A model generated the notes under the pieces. The model ran no database searches and was not told the origin of the DNA. It saw only the letters and a program-made list of their open reading frames with translations. This document shows, piece by piece, positions 49,119 through 58,259 of a DNA stretch of 64,000 nucleotides. The stretch's first letter is position 1. Each line of letters opens with the position of its first letter. The translations under genes and the position numbers were made by a program. Source of the DNA: Pseudolabrys sp963742345 (GTDB lineage: Bacteria > Pseudomonadota > Alphaproteobacteria > Rhizobiales > Xanthobacteraceae); contig CAVULO010000002.1 of NCBI GenBank assembly GCA_963742345.1, positions 116,762 through 180,761 of the forward strand. The letters are read 5' to 3'.

Positions 49119-50174
49119 ATGACCTCGTCAAGCCGGCGCGGGCCCATAGCGCAATGTGCGCTAATCGTCCTCGGCATTTTTCTCCTGTCCGCTGTGATCG
49201 ACGCCGCGCTGGCGCAGCCGTTTGGCGTAACGCGCGGCGCATCGCCATCTGAGGTCGGCGGTTTTGCCGGGTGGGTGCTCGCGAAACAGGCTGAGTTCTA
49301 CCGCATGCTGTCGGGCCTGATCCGGGCCGCCAAGGCTGATGGTAGTGCCGCCTATACGCTGTTCGGCGTCTCGTTCCTCTACGGCATCTTCCACGCTGCC
49401 GGCCCCGGCCACGGCAAGGCGGTGATCTCGTCCTATCTGGTCGCAAACGACGAGACCTGGCGCCGCGGTGTCGTGCTGTCATTTGCCTCGGCGATCCTTC
49501 AGGCGTTCACGGCTATCGCCATTGTCGGCGTCGCGGCCGCGATGCTCGGCGCCACTGCCAAGGCGATGGGTAACACGGTTCGTGTGATCGAAATCGTGAG
49601 CTATGCACTGATCGTGTTGATCGGCTTGCGTCTGCTATGGGTGAAGGGCCGCGCATTTCTCTATTTGCTGCGTGGCGAAAAGCATGAGCATCACGCGCAC
49701 GATCATGCTCATCATCACCATGACAATGCACGCGGCCATGGCCATCATCACCATAACCAAAGCCACGACCATGAGGATGAGGCGTCCGCCTGGGGCCATG
49801 CGCACGCGCCCGAGCCGCAGGAGCTAACCGGCCGTCACTGGCTGAGGCGTGGGCTTTCGGCGATCGTCGCCGTCGGTTTGCGGCCCTGCTCGGGCGCGAT
49901 CATCGTGCTTGTATTTGCGCTGGCGCAGGGGCTGTTCTGGATCGGCGTTGCCTCGACCTTCCTCATGGGGCTCGGCACCGCGATCACCGTCGCGGCCATC
50001 GCCACGCTTGCTGTTGGCGCGCGAGGGCTTGCCGGCCGGCTCGCTAAGGCGAAGCCGGGCGCCGGAATGATTCTCGTGCGCGGATTGGAAACGGCGGCGG
50101 CGCTTATCATCGTAATATTCGGCGTGGCTCTGCTCACCGGCTACATGGTGAGCGAGCGCCTCCTGGGCGTTTAA
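49119..50174 (+). CDS. Nickel/cobalt transporter, NicO/RcnA family
   Basis: 351 residues with six or seven membrane helices: FHAAGPGHGKAVISSYL (metal-binding helix), a His-rich cytoplasmic loop at about residues 188-215 with more than 15 His, and LRPCSGAIIVLVFALAQG. It probably moves Ni2+ or Co2+ across the inner membrane, with DUF1007 as periplasmic partner 56 bases upstream. Its end overlaps the nitrile hydratase accessory gene by 4 bases tail to tail. Confidence 0.9.
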   Translation: MTSSSRRGPIAQCALIVLGIFLLSAVIDAALAQPFGVTRGASPSEVGGFAGWVLAKQAEFYRMLSGLIRAAKADGSAAYTLFGVSFLYGIFHAAGPGHGKAVISSYLVANDETWRRGVVLSFASAILQAFTAIAIVGVAAAMLGATAKAMGNTVRVIEIVSYALIVLIGLRLLWVKGRAFLYLLRGEKHEHHAHDHAHHHHDNARGHGHHHHNQSHDHEDEASAWGHAHAPEPQELTGRHWLRRGLSAIVAVGLRPCSGAIIVLVFALAQGLFWIGVASTFLMGLGTAITVAAIATLAVGARGLAGRLAKAKPGAGMILVRGLETAAALIIVIFGVALLTGYMVSERLLGV

Positions 50175-50554
50175 CCAAAGTCCTCGGCGCGCAATTCGAT
50201 CGGTTGGCCGTGCGGAGTACGGTCGCAGGCGCGGTCCCATGCATCGCGGTAGCGGTGCAGCGTGTCTTGGGTGGTCACGCCCTTTTCAGCCACCAGTTTC
50301 TCAAGCGTGTTGAGCCAATGAGAATAGTAAGTATCGCCCGTGTCGGGATCGCCGTCGGCCTGGGCGCGTTTGATTTCCGCTGCAAGCGCAGCCGCCCATT
50401 CCGGCCACGTAAACACGCCGCGCCCGTGAAGTGCCAGTGTCATCGCGAAAGCCTGCGCCTCCCACGGCTCGCGGAACACCGGGCCGTCCGCATCGCGCGG
50501 GACGCCGGGTACCGCGATCGCGGCGTGCATTGCCGCTTGCGGATCAATGCCCAT
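50171..50554 (-). CDS. Nitrile hydratase accessory/activator protein
   Basis: 127 residues with the family block GPVFREPWEAQAFAMTLALHGRGVFTWPEWA, related to the N-terminal part of the beta subunit (compare NEPVFHAEWEKRAFALTLAMG). Acts in cobalt insertion into the alpha subunit as known for such activators. It starts one base after the beta subunit stop, so the order is alpha, beta, activator. Confidence 0.9.
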   Translation of the reverse strand: MGIDPQAAMHAAIAVPGVPRDADGPVFREPWEAQAFAMTLALHGRGVFTWPEWAAALAAEIKRAQADGDPDTGDTYYSHWLNTLEKLVAEKGVTTQDTLHRYRDAWDRACDRTPHGQPIELRAEDFG

Positions 50555-50555
50555 G

Positions 50556-51215
50556 TCAGGCGGGCTCCAGATAAGGCTCCCAGGCGTCGACCGAGACCTT
50601 CACAGTCGCATCGCCGTCGGCGCCCCACAACTCGGGTCCGTCAAATCGCACGGTGTAGAGCCATTGCGGATTTTCGCCGGCGCCGGTGGCATTGCTGTCA
50701 GGGAAAACATGGCAGCCGATCACGCGCTCGATGGTGCCGATATGGCCGCGCACGTAAGCGGGCAGGCGGGTATGCGTGAGAGGCTGAATGTTCTTCGCTC
50801 GTACGCGGTCGCCGGATTTGAATGCGGCATGCGTGTTGGTCTCGCGCCCAGTGGGGCCGCCACGATGCAGTGTCTTTGCGACGTCGCCGGGCGATAGCAC
50901 GCGCTTGACGGGCTTCGGCGGACGCAAACTGCGGCCGGCGGCGATTTCGTCGCCTGACACCAGCTCGCGCTCCTTTATCATGTGTTCGAGTGCTGCGAAC
51001 CAGATCTGGTAGTAGCTCATCGATAGATATTCGACGGGCGGCCGGTTCTCGCGCGCGAAGCGTCCCATATCGATGTTCCAGCCGCCCGGCATGCCCATGG
51101 CGAGCGTGAGCGCGAAGGCGCGCTTCTCCCATTCGGCGTGGAACACAGGTTCGTTCGGCTCCGGCTTGACTGGGCCGAAACCGTGCTTGCCGCCCATGTC
51201 CTGCGCGCCGTTCAT
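50556..51215 (-). CDS. nthB: Nitrile hydratase beta subunit
   Basis: 219 residues. The N-terminus MNGAQDMGGKHGFGPV is diagnostic for the beta subunit, and the C-terminal SH3-like barrel has GDRVRAKN, HTRLPAYVRGHIGTIE and VYTVRFDGPELWG features. With the alpha subunit it hydrates nitriles to amides. It overlaps the alpha gene by 4 bases (51212-51215). Confidence 0.95.
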   Translation of the reverse strand: MNGAQDMGGKHGFGPVKPEPNEPVFHAEWEKRAFALTLAMGMPGGWNIDMGRFARENRPPVEYLSMSYYQIWFAALEHMIKERELVSGDEIAAGRSLRPPKPVKRVLSPGDVAKTLHRGGPTGRETNTHAAFKSGDRVRAKNIQPLTHTRLPAYVRGHIGTIERVIGCHVFPDSNATGAGENPQWLYTVRFDGPELWGADGDATVKVSVDAWEPYLEPA

Positions 51216-51834
51216 TTCAGGTCCTTCGGCGACTTCGGAAGGCCGGTACCGATCATGGAGTCCCGTGTCACGAGTTCTGCGAGCTTGTCCTCGCTCCAGC
51301 TCTCAGTGCCAGGAGGGCGCATCGGCACCACGAGATAGCGAATCTCGGCGGTCGAATCCCAAATGCGGATTTCGGTGTCCTTCGGCAGTGTCACGCCGAA
51401 ATCGGCCAGCACGCCGCGCGGATCGGCGACCGCGCGCGAGCGGTAAGGCGCCGACTTGTACCAGACCGGCGGCAAGCCGAGCACCGGCCAAGGATAACAG
51501 GAGCACAGCGTACAGACGACCATGTTGTGCAGTTTTGGCGTATTCTCGAGCGCGACGATGTGCTCGCCTTGGCGGCCGGCGTAGCTGAGTTCGGCAATCG
51601 CCGGCGTTGCATCCTTGAAGAGCCGGGCGCGATAGGCAGGATCAGCCCAGGCCCTTGCCACGACGCGGGCGCCGTTGCGCGGGCCGACTTTTTTTTCGTA
51701 GGTCTCAATCAGCAGGTCGAGTGCAGCAGGATCGACATAGCCTTTTTCAGTCAGCACGGTTTCCAGCGCGCGCACCCGTAGCTGGGTTTCCGACAGCTCG
51801 GAATGATCGTGTGTTCGTGGTCGTGCCCGGACAT
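51212..51834 (-). CDS. nthA: Nitrile hydratase alpha subunit, cobalt type, N-terminal frameshift
   Basis: About 207 residues. The active-site motif VCTLCSCYPWPVLGLPP has Thr between the first Cys and Leu, the cobalt-type signature (iron-type has Ser). The continuous frame begins at a GTG at 51775 with no ribosome site. An ATG at 51834 starts MSGHDHEH, the usual alpha-subunit start, but in another frame; restoring one base near 51800-51810 joins it to SELSETQLRVRALE. So the start is probably 51834 with a one-base deletion in this sequence. Confidence 0.88.
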
Positions 51835-51881
51835 GACCCCACTATAAGCAAAAGGGCCGCCTTTGTGTCATCATCGGCGCC

Positions 51882-52397
51882 ATGAGTTTTATGCATATGA
51901 CCGCTTTCGCCGACCGCGTAGACCGCCTGAATGCGGTGATCGGCCGCGCCGTCGCGTGGCTGGCGCTCGCGGTCGTGCTTTTGCAATTCGTGCTGGTGGT
52001 CGCGCGCTATCTGTTCGGGCTCGGCTCGATCTGGCTCACGGAAACAGTGATCTACGCCCACGCTGCCCTGTTCATGCTGGCTGCGGCCTGGACATTGCGC
52101 GCCGGCGGCCATGTACGCGTGGACATTTTCTACAGCGAAGCCTCCGCGCGCACCAAGGCATTGATTGAACTCATTGGCGCGGTGCTTTTCCTGCTGCCCT
52201 TTATGATCGTGCTGGCATGGCTATCGATCCCTTATGCCGCGCGTTCGTGGGCAATCCTTGAACATTCGCAGGAGACGAGCGGCCTGCCGCTCGTGTTCGT
52301 GCTGAAAACGCTCATTCCGATCTTTGCGCTGCTGATGGCATTGCAAGGAGTTGCTCAAGCAATTCGCGCCGCGGCGGCGCTGTCGAGGGCGCGCTGA
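51882..52397 (+). CDS. TRAP transporter small permease (DctQ type)
   Basis: 171 residues with four membrane helices (VAWLALAVVLLQFVLVVARYLFGLG, then LTETVIYAHAALFMLAAAWTL). The motif GGHVRVDIFYS is characteristic. It pairs with the large permease that starts at its stop codon. No receptor gene is adjacent. Confidence 0.9.
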   Translation: MSFMHMTAFADRVDRLNAVIGRAVAWLALAVVLLQFVLVVARYLFGLGSIWLTETVIYAHAALFMLAAAWTLRAGGHVRVDIFYSEASARTKALIELIGAVLFLLPFMIVLAWLSIPYAARSWAILEHSQETSGLPLVFVLKTLIPIFALLMALQGVAQAIRAAAALSRAR

Positions 52398-53845
52398 TGC
52401 TGCTCGCCGAGGCTCTCGCGATCCTGATGGTGGCCGCAGTCGTTACCGCGCTGATGGCCGGCTATCCGGTGGCGCTGACGCTTGCCGGAGTTTCGCTGAT
52501 CTTCGCGGTCGCGGGTAACGCACTCGGCGTCATGAGCTTTGCGATCTTGGGCGCGCTGCCGCAACGCATCTTTGGTGTCATGACGAATGAAGTTCTGCTG
52601 GCGATCCCGCTGTTCATATTCATGGGCGTGATGCTGGAACGCTCGCGCATCGCAGAGGATCTGCTCGAGACAATGGGTCGCCTGTTCGGCACGCTACGTG
52701 GGGGCCTCGGCATTTCTGTGGTGATCGTCGGGACGCTGCTTGCCGCGGCAAAAGGAGTGGTCGGCGCTACCACGGTGACCATGGGCCTGATCATGTTGCC
52801 GGCGATGTTGCGTTTCGGCTACGACCCGCGACTTGCTGCCGGAACGGTAGCCGCCACTGCGACGCTCGCGCAGATTTTTCCGCCGGCGACCGTGTTGGTG
52901 CTGCTCGGCGATCAGCTCGGAAACGCCTACCAGGCCGCACAGCTCTCGAAGGGCATTTTCGCCCCACGTTCGCTTACGGTCAGTGATTTGTTTGCCGGCG
53001 CCCTGGCGCCGGGATTTGCGCTGGTTGCGCTTTATCTTCTGTTTCTGATCGTGGTTGCGATCGTGTGGCCAAAGTTGTCGCCCGCGCTGCCACCGGACCC
53101 AAAAGCGCCGCGCGGTCTTGCGCTGGGTCGCCGCCTCGCCGAGGTGCTCATCGCGCCGCTTCTGCTGATCGCGGCCGTGCTTGGCTCGATCCTCGGCGGC
53201 GTTGCAACGCCGACTGAAGCTGCATCGATCGGTGCGGTCGGCGCCATCGTGCTGGCTGCGCGCAAGGCGCCGCTCACCGCACTGCTTGGACCGGTCTGCG
53301 AAAAGACCGCACAAATCGTCAGCATGATTTTCCTGATTCTGATCGGCGCCACCATGTTCAGCCTGGTGTTTCGTGCGCTCGGCGGCGACGACATGGTGCA
53401 TCGCGCGCTCTCGCATCTGCCGGGGGGAGCATCGGGCGCGGTACTGGTGGTGATGTTGGCGATGTTCCTGCTCGGCTTTGTGATGGATGCCTTCGAGATA
53501 ATCTTCGTGGTTGTGCCGATAGTCGCGCCCACGCTTCTCACCTTGCCAGGTGTTGATCCGGTCTGGCTCGGTATCATGATGGCGGTAAATTTGCAGACGT
53601 CGTATATCCACCCGCCGCTCGGGCCGACACTCTTTTTTTTACGCGGCGTTGCTCCGCCGCAGATCACTACGCGGCATATTTATGTCGGCATCATTCCGTT
53701 CGTGTTGATCCAGCTGTTTGCGCTTGTGGTGCTCTGGTTCGTGCCCGGTGCTCGCGACGGCGTTGCCGCACACGCTCTATGGCCACTAAGGCCACAATCG
53801 TTCGATCAGGATCCAGAGCCACACGATGCCCGCCGCGAGCAGTGA
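52397..53845 (+). CDS. TRAP transporter large permease (DctM type)
   Basis: 482 residues with 11-12 membrane helices: GVMLERSRIAEDLLETMGRLFG, AAKGVVGATTVTMGLIMLPAML, TPTEAASIGAVGA and LQTSYIHPPLGPTLFFLRGVAP are family segments. Its start overlaps the DctQ stop by one base. Its last 20 codons overlap the end of dgkA on the other strand. The missing DctP receptor must be elsewhere; substrate probably a carboxylate. Confidence 0.92.
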   Translation: MLLAEALAILMVAAVVTALMAGYPVALTLAGVSLIFAVAGNALGVMSFAILGALPQRIFGVMTNEVLLAIPLFIFMGVMLERSRIAEDLLETMGRLFGTLRGGLGISVVIVGTLLAAAKGVVGATTVTMGLIMLPAMLRFGYDPRLAAGTVAATATLAQIFPPATVLVLLGDQLGNAYQAAQLSKGIFAPRSLTVSDLFAGALAPGFALVALYLLFLIVVAIVWPKLSPALPPDPKAPRGLALGRRLAEVLIAPLLLIAAVLGSILGGVATPTEAASIGAVGAIVLAARKAPLTALLGPVCEKTAQIVSMIFLILIGATMFSLVFRALGGDDMVHRALSHLPGGASGAVLVVMLAMFLLGFVMDAFEIIFVVVPIVAPTLLTLPGVDPVWLGIMMAVNLQTSYIHPPLGPTLFFLRGVAPPQITTRHIYVGIIPFVLIQLFALVVLWFVPGARDGVAAHALWPLRPQSFDQDPEPHDARREQ

Positions 53846-54145
53846 AAGGCCGATCGCGGCGGAGCCCATGTCCTTGACGCGCTTGATGGCGGGATCGTTG
53901 TCGCGGGTGACACGATCGCACAGCTTCTCGATTGCGGTGTTGAGCAGTTCGACGATAAGGATGAAGACGATCACACCGATCAGCGCAAAACGCTTGCCCA
54001 CATCGGTGGTCAGAAAAAATGCGAGGGGAACGCCGACCGCCAGAAGCGCCAGCTCCTGACGGAATGCGGCTTCCGATTGCGTCACCGCAACCAGGCCATT
54101 CCAGCTATTGATCGCGGCCTGCCAAAGCCTTTTCACGCAATCCAT
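53786..54145 (-). CDS. dgkA: Diacylglycerol kinase
   Basis: 119 residues with three membrane helices and the family segment FRQELALLAVGVPLAFFL and ELLNTAIEKLCDRV, then IKRVKDMGSAAI. It phosphorylates diacylglycerol at the inner membrane to recycle lipid. The stop lies 60 bases inside the TRAP large permease gene (convergent overlap). Confidence 0.95.
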   Translation of the reverse strand: MDCVKRLWQAAINSWNGLVAVTQSEAAFRQELALLAVGVPLAFFLTTDVGKRFALIGVIVFILIVELLNTAIEKLCDRVTRDNDPAIKRVKDMGSAAIGLSLLAAGIVWLWILIERLWP

Positions 54146-54236
54146 CCGGGCCGGTAAATGTTCTGGGGCAAAATAGGCGGCCTGTGTTTCATAGTCTATT
54201 CATGTGCTTGGTTCGCGTGTGTATAAGGCTTACTGT

Positions 54237-55013
54237 ATGAAGGCCGCCGATATGTTCAGCCTGAAAGGCCGCGTGGCGCTGGTGACGGGCGCTTCGAGTG
54301 GCCTCGGCGTGCAATTTGCCAAGACGCTTGGCGACAACGGCGCGGCTGTCGCGCTGGTGGCGCGCCGCGCCGATCGGCTCAAAGCACTGAAGAACGACAT
54401 TGAAGGCAAGGGCGGCAAGGCGATCGCTATCGAGGCCGACGTGACCGACCGCGCGGCCATGACACGCGCCTTTGATGCCGCGGAGAAAACTTTCGGTACC
54501 GTGACGATCCTTGTCAACAATGCTGGAATTGCGCATGGCGGCCGCGCTGTCGAAATGCCGCCGGAGGAATGGCGCAAGGTGCTCTCGACCAATCTCGACG
54601 CCGTTTTCTTCTGGGCGCAGGAGGCAGCGCGCCGAATGCTGGCGGCGAACAAGCAGGGCGCGATCGTCAATATTGCATCGGTGCTGGGGCTTGCAGTCTC
54701 GAAAGGCGCGGTCGCCTACGCCACGGCCAAGGCCGGTGTTGTGCAGGTCACCAAGGCGCTTGCGGTCGAACTTGCGTTCAAGGGCGTGCGCGTAAATGCC
54801 ATCGCGCCAGGCTGGTTCGTCACTGAGATGAATGATGACTATCTCGCAGGAGAAGCCGGCGCCGCCATCAAGCGTGAGATCCCGATGGGCCGTTTCGGCA
54901 ATCCCGGCGATCTCGACGGTGCGCTCCTGCTGCTCACATCCGATGCCGGCAGCTATATCACCGGTGCCACCATCGTGGTCGATGGCGGACAAGTGGTGCA
55001 GATCAAGGGCTAG
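54237..55013 (+). CDS. Short-chain dehydrogenase/reductase
   Basis: 258 residues, classical SDR: TGASSGLG cofactor loop, NNAG, Ser in NIASVLG and the catalytic YATAK. It resembles 3-oxoacyl-ACP reductase-like and other alcohol dehydrogenases; substrate unknown. The ATG at 54237 has AAGG 8 bases before it. The acyl-CoA dehydrogenase remnant begins 11 bases downstream, suggesting a beta-oxidation-like unit. Confidence 0.9.
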   Translation: MKAADMFSLKGRVALVTGASSGLGVQFAKTLGDNGAAVALVARRADRLKALKNDIEGKGGKAIAIEADVTDRAAMTRAFDAAEKTFGTVTILVNNAGIAHGGRAVEMPPEEWRKVLSTNLDAVFFWAQEAARRMLAANKQGAIVNIASVLGLAVSKGAVAYATAKAGVVQVTKALAVELAFKGVRVNAIAPGWFVTEMNDDYLAGEAGAAIKREIPMGRFGNPGDLDGALLLLTSDAGSYITGATIVVDGGQVVQIKG

Positions 55014-55024
55014 AGGGACGACGC

Positions 55025-56223
55025 ATGGACTTTACGCTTGCGCCTGAGATCGAGGACATCCGCCTTCGTGTGCGTGCTTTCGTGGAAGAGCACGTTCTGC
55101 CGCTGGAAGCCGATCCGGAAAATTTCTCCGAGCATGAGAACATCCCAGAGGCACGGCTCGCCAAAGTGCGCGAGAGGGCAAAGAAAGCCGGCCTTTGGGC
55201 GCCGCAGTCGCCAAAGGAATTCGGCGGGATGGAGCTTCCGATCGTCGCCTGGCCGGCAATCTACGAAGAAGCTGCGCGATCGATTTTCGGCCCGCTGGCC
55301 ATCAATTGCATGGCACCGGACGACGGCAATATGAATTTGCTCAGCAAGGTCGGCACTCCCGAGCAAAAGGAAAGGTGGCTGCGCCCGATCGTCGAAGGCA
55401 AAGTGCGCTCGTCTTTCGTGATGACCGAGCCACATCCTGGTTCGGGCTCCGACCCGGCAATGATGCTCACCCGCGCCGAAAAGCGAAACGATCGTTACAT
55501 CGTGCGCGGGCGTAAATGGTTCATCACCGGCGCGGACGGCGCCTCCCACTTCATTCTGGTGGCACGCACGTCCGACGATTCGCGCCGCGGCCTCACTGCG
55601 CTCCTCTACCACAAGGACCAGCCAGGTTGGCGCATTTTACGCCGCATTCCGATCATGGGGCCGGAAGAGCATGGCGGCCATTGCGAGCTCGAATATCGAC
55701 GGACTCGAAGTCCCGCTTGAGAACGTGCTGATGAATGAGGGCGATGGCCTGCGCGCAACGCAGATTCGTCTCGGCCCCGCGCGATTGACGCACTGCATGC
55801 GTTGGCTCGGTTTCGCCAAACGCTGCGTCGAGATCGCGCAGGAGTATGTCGGCCGAGCGCGAGGGTTTCGGCATGAAGCTCGCCGATCGCGAGAGCGTGC
55901 AGATCAAGCTCGGCGAAATTGCCCAGCAGAATTCAGATCGGCCGGCTGCTCACAATGCATGCGGCCTGGAAGCTCGAGCAAGGCTCGCGCGCCGCAAGGA
56001 AGTTTCTGATGGCCGAAGGTGCAGGTCGCCGATGCACTGCATAACGCGGCTGACGTCGCGATCCAGCTCAACGGCGCGCGAGGCTATTCCAGAAGACACT
56101 CTTAGTGGGTTTACCGCTACGCACGCTCGGCGCAATTCGTTGATGGGCGTCCGGAAGTCCACAAGATGGTGCTGGCGCGTTTCTGCGGCGAGGAAGGCCG
56201 CGAGACTTTGGAAGTGGGGCTAA
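55025..56223 (+). pseudogene. Acyl-CoA dehydrogenase, broken by several frameshifts
   Basis: Complete-length acyl-CoA dehydrogenase when frames are joined, from MDFTLAPEIEDIRLRV to the end at TAA 56221-56223. Identifiable pieces are the flavin-binding SSFVMTEPHPGSGSDP, then DGLEVPLENVL, GFGMKLADRESVQIKLGEIAQQ, AALHNAADVAIQLNGARGYS and VHKMVLARF. Shifts lie near 55690, 55850, 55929-55934 (GAATTC for GATTC), 55990-56015 and 56090-56105, mostly one added base. Residues between the breaks remain well conserved, so sequence error is as likely as true decay. It sits directly after the SDR gene. Confidence 0.8.
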
Positions 56224-57012
56224 GCGCCCTTCGCCTTGCGCAGGCCGGCTACCTCGTGGCCGCCGATTCATCAGATATTGCACGTCTGATCCTGCGATCA
56301 CGAAACGCGCGCCCAGCTTCACCAACTTCCTGCCAACGTCTCCGACATACTCCGCGAATGCCGCCGACGCCGAGGTGCTTGCCGTGCGCCTTGCACGCTT
56401 TTGCCGTCGCCTCGTAGAGCTGCCCGCAGTTTCGGATTTTTCAACTGGCCGGGAATGCCCATGGCGGTGCCGAGATCGTTGGAGCCGGTATCAGCAGCAC
56501 GTCGATCTCCGGCACCGCGGCGATGGCGTCGGCATTCGTTATGCCTTCCGGCGTTTCCAACATCGCAATGAGCACCGTTGCGGCATTGCCCTGCTTGTTA
56601 ACATATGGCGAGCCGGCGTCACGCGATAGCCTTTGCAGTGGGCCGGCCCGGCAACCGAGCGCTCGCCTAATGGCGGAAAGCGGCAGGCGCGCAAGGGCTC
56701 AGCTTCAGCGCGTGTGCTGACATTCGGACGGTATGCCGAGCGCTCCCAGTGTCGGCGGACGTGTCGCGTCCTCAATTCGATGGCCAGCGATACGGACCAG
56801 CGGGGTCACGCCACCGGCAAAGCCGCAACACAATCTGTGCCGCGTCGATCGAGTGAGATCGTGCAGTGCTCCATGTCGATGAAAAGGCGTCGAACCGGCG
56901 CGACTCCCGCGATCATGGCGATCTCGGCGGTGCGGGCGAGCCGCGTCGCCATGCGCCAGCGCCAGGCCTCGCCGCGCGCCAGGCGCTCCTGCATGCGGTT
57001 GGTATTGGCCAC
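56220..57012 (-). pseudogene. HpcH/HpaI aldolase family, broken by frameshifts
   Basis: Minus-strand remnant. The N-terminus MANTNRMQERLARGEAWRW is followed by FIDMEHCTISLD, then in other frames GVTPLVRIAGHRIEDATR, RACRFPPLGERSVAGPAH, AAVPEIDVLLIPA and the C-terminal KLGARFVIAGSDVQYLMN. The metal/substrate motifs of class II 2-keto-3-deoxy sugar-acid aldolases are recognisable but divided among at least three frames. The end overlaps the acyl-CoA dehydrogenase stop. Lyase of oxo-acids by family. Confidence 0.75.
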
Positions 57013-57020
57013 AGCTTATT

Positions 57021-57384
57021 TCAGTTGCGATAACTGGTGTCGATGTTGTCGAGAATGCGCAGATAGGCCGCCCAGTCGTGGCTACCGCGGCCGGCGTCGT
57101 GGTGCTCGTATTGTTCTGCGGTCTGGAGTTCCGCGAGTACGCCGTCGGGACCGCTAATGACTGCCTCGAGCGCGGCAGAAATTTGTAACCATCGAAAGAA
57201 TGGCGTTCCAACGGCTGCCGCCACTTCACGAGGCGAGTTAGCCCCACTTCATGCCCTTCTTGATTAAACCTTCCGCTTTGGATTTCGTGCGGTTGTAGCC
57301 AGTGACGTTGTGGCCTTTGCTCAGGAGACGATCCACCATCTCGCTGCCCATTACGCCAAGTCCGATGAATCCGAGATTAGCCAC
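57021..57384 (-). pseudogene. 3-hydroxyisobutyrate dehydrogenase family, truncated and frameshifted
   Basis: GTG 57384 follows AGGAGGG and gives the Rossmann start ANLGFIGLGVMGSEMVDRL. An extra G at about 57250 stops this frame; other frames give ANSPREVAAA, ILSMVTNS and ALEAVISGPDGVLAEL. The protein then lacks most of its length (about 200 residues) before the 30-residue end DWAAYLRILDNIDTSYRN, which I cannot place in the family. A real internal deletion is therefore likely here, unlike the neighbours. Confidence 0.7.
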
Positions 57385-57419
57385 GACGAATTGCCCTCCT
57401 GAAATGCAACATGCTCCGA

Positions 57420-58125
57420 CTATTCGGGCTCACTTGGTGCGTGGCGCGAATCATCCCGTACCTGGGCCAAATGTGCTTTCATGGCTTCGCGCGCTCCCGC
57501 CGGATCACGGTGTTCGACGGCTTCCAGGATTTCTTGTGATGATATTGCCCCGGTCGGGTCCACCGGTGACTTGGAAAATTCTCATGCGCTGTTCACGGAG
57601 CAGTCCAACAATCGAATGGATCAGGGACAGAATGATGGGATTTGCGGCGGCCTCGGCCAACGCCAAGTGGAAATCCAGGTCGGCCTCGATGAAGGCGTCG
57701 GGATCCGTTCTCGCTTGGTCCATTACCGCAACTTGCTGCCGCATGGCGTCCAGGTCTTCTTCCTTTGCACGTGTCGTGGCGAGCGCGGCGATCTCTGGTT
57801 CCAGGATTTGACGCACTTCGGCAAGGAATGCGAAACCTTCATTTCCGGTTCGCATCATGCGGTCAAGAGATTGGCGGATGGTGTCGAAGTACCGTCGGTG
57901 ATGAAGGTCTGCCAGCCCCGGGTACGCCTCCACTAGCCCCTTTTCACGAAGCGTTTTCACCGCTTCACGGACGGCTGTACGGCTTACACCGAATTGCTCG
58001 GCAAGCTCACGCTCGGGGGGAAGCTGATCTCCTGGCTTCAACTGGCCCTTATGGATGGACGCTTCCACTTGCTGCACAATCTGCTCGTACAGGCGCGAAG
58101 AACGAACAATCTTATCACATCGCAA
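57420..58125 (-). CDS. GntR family regulator (FadR/FCD type), frameshifted
   Basis: N-terminal winged helix with GDQLPPERELAEQFGVSRTA and a FCD domain. A locally shifted patch after VEAYPG (57880-57935) returns to frame, and a later shift near 57540-57560 ends the open frame at 57505; the true C-terminus (ILEAVEHRDPAGAREAMKAHL, stop at 57420-57422) is in another frame. The start (TTG 58125) lies directly on AGGAGG, so the first codons may also be mis-read. It probably regulates the neighbouring catabolic genes. Confidence 0.72.
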
Positions 58126-58259
58126 CCTCCTAGCATCCGAGAAAACTCGTCAGGGCCAAGATCTAAACCTGGAGCCGGGGATGAAGCTCACAGCGGACAA
58201 ATGCAGTCTGGTCGAGTTGTCCGACCACGCTACCACACAGCCCCTACGTCCGCAACCGG

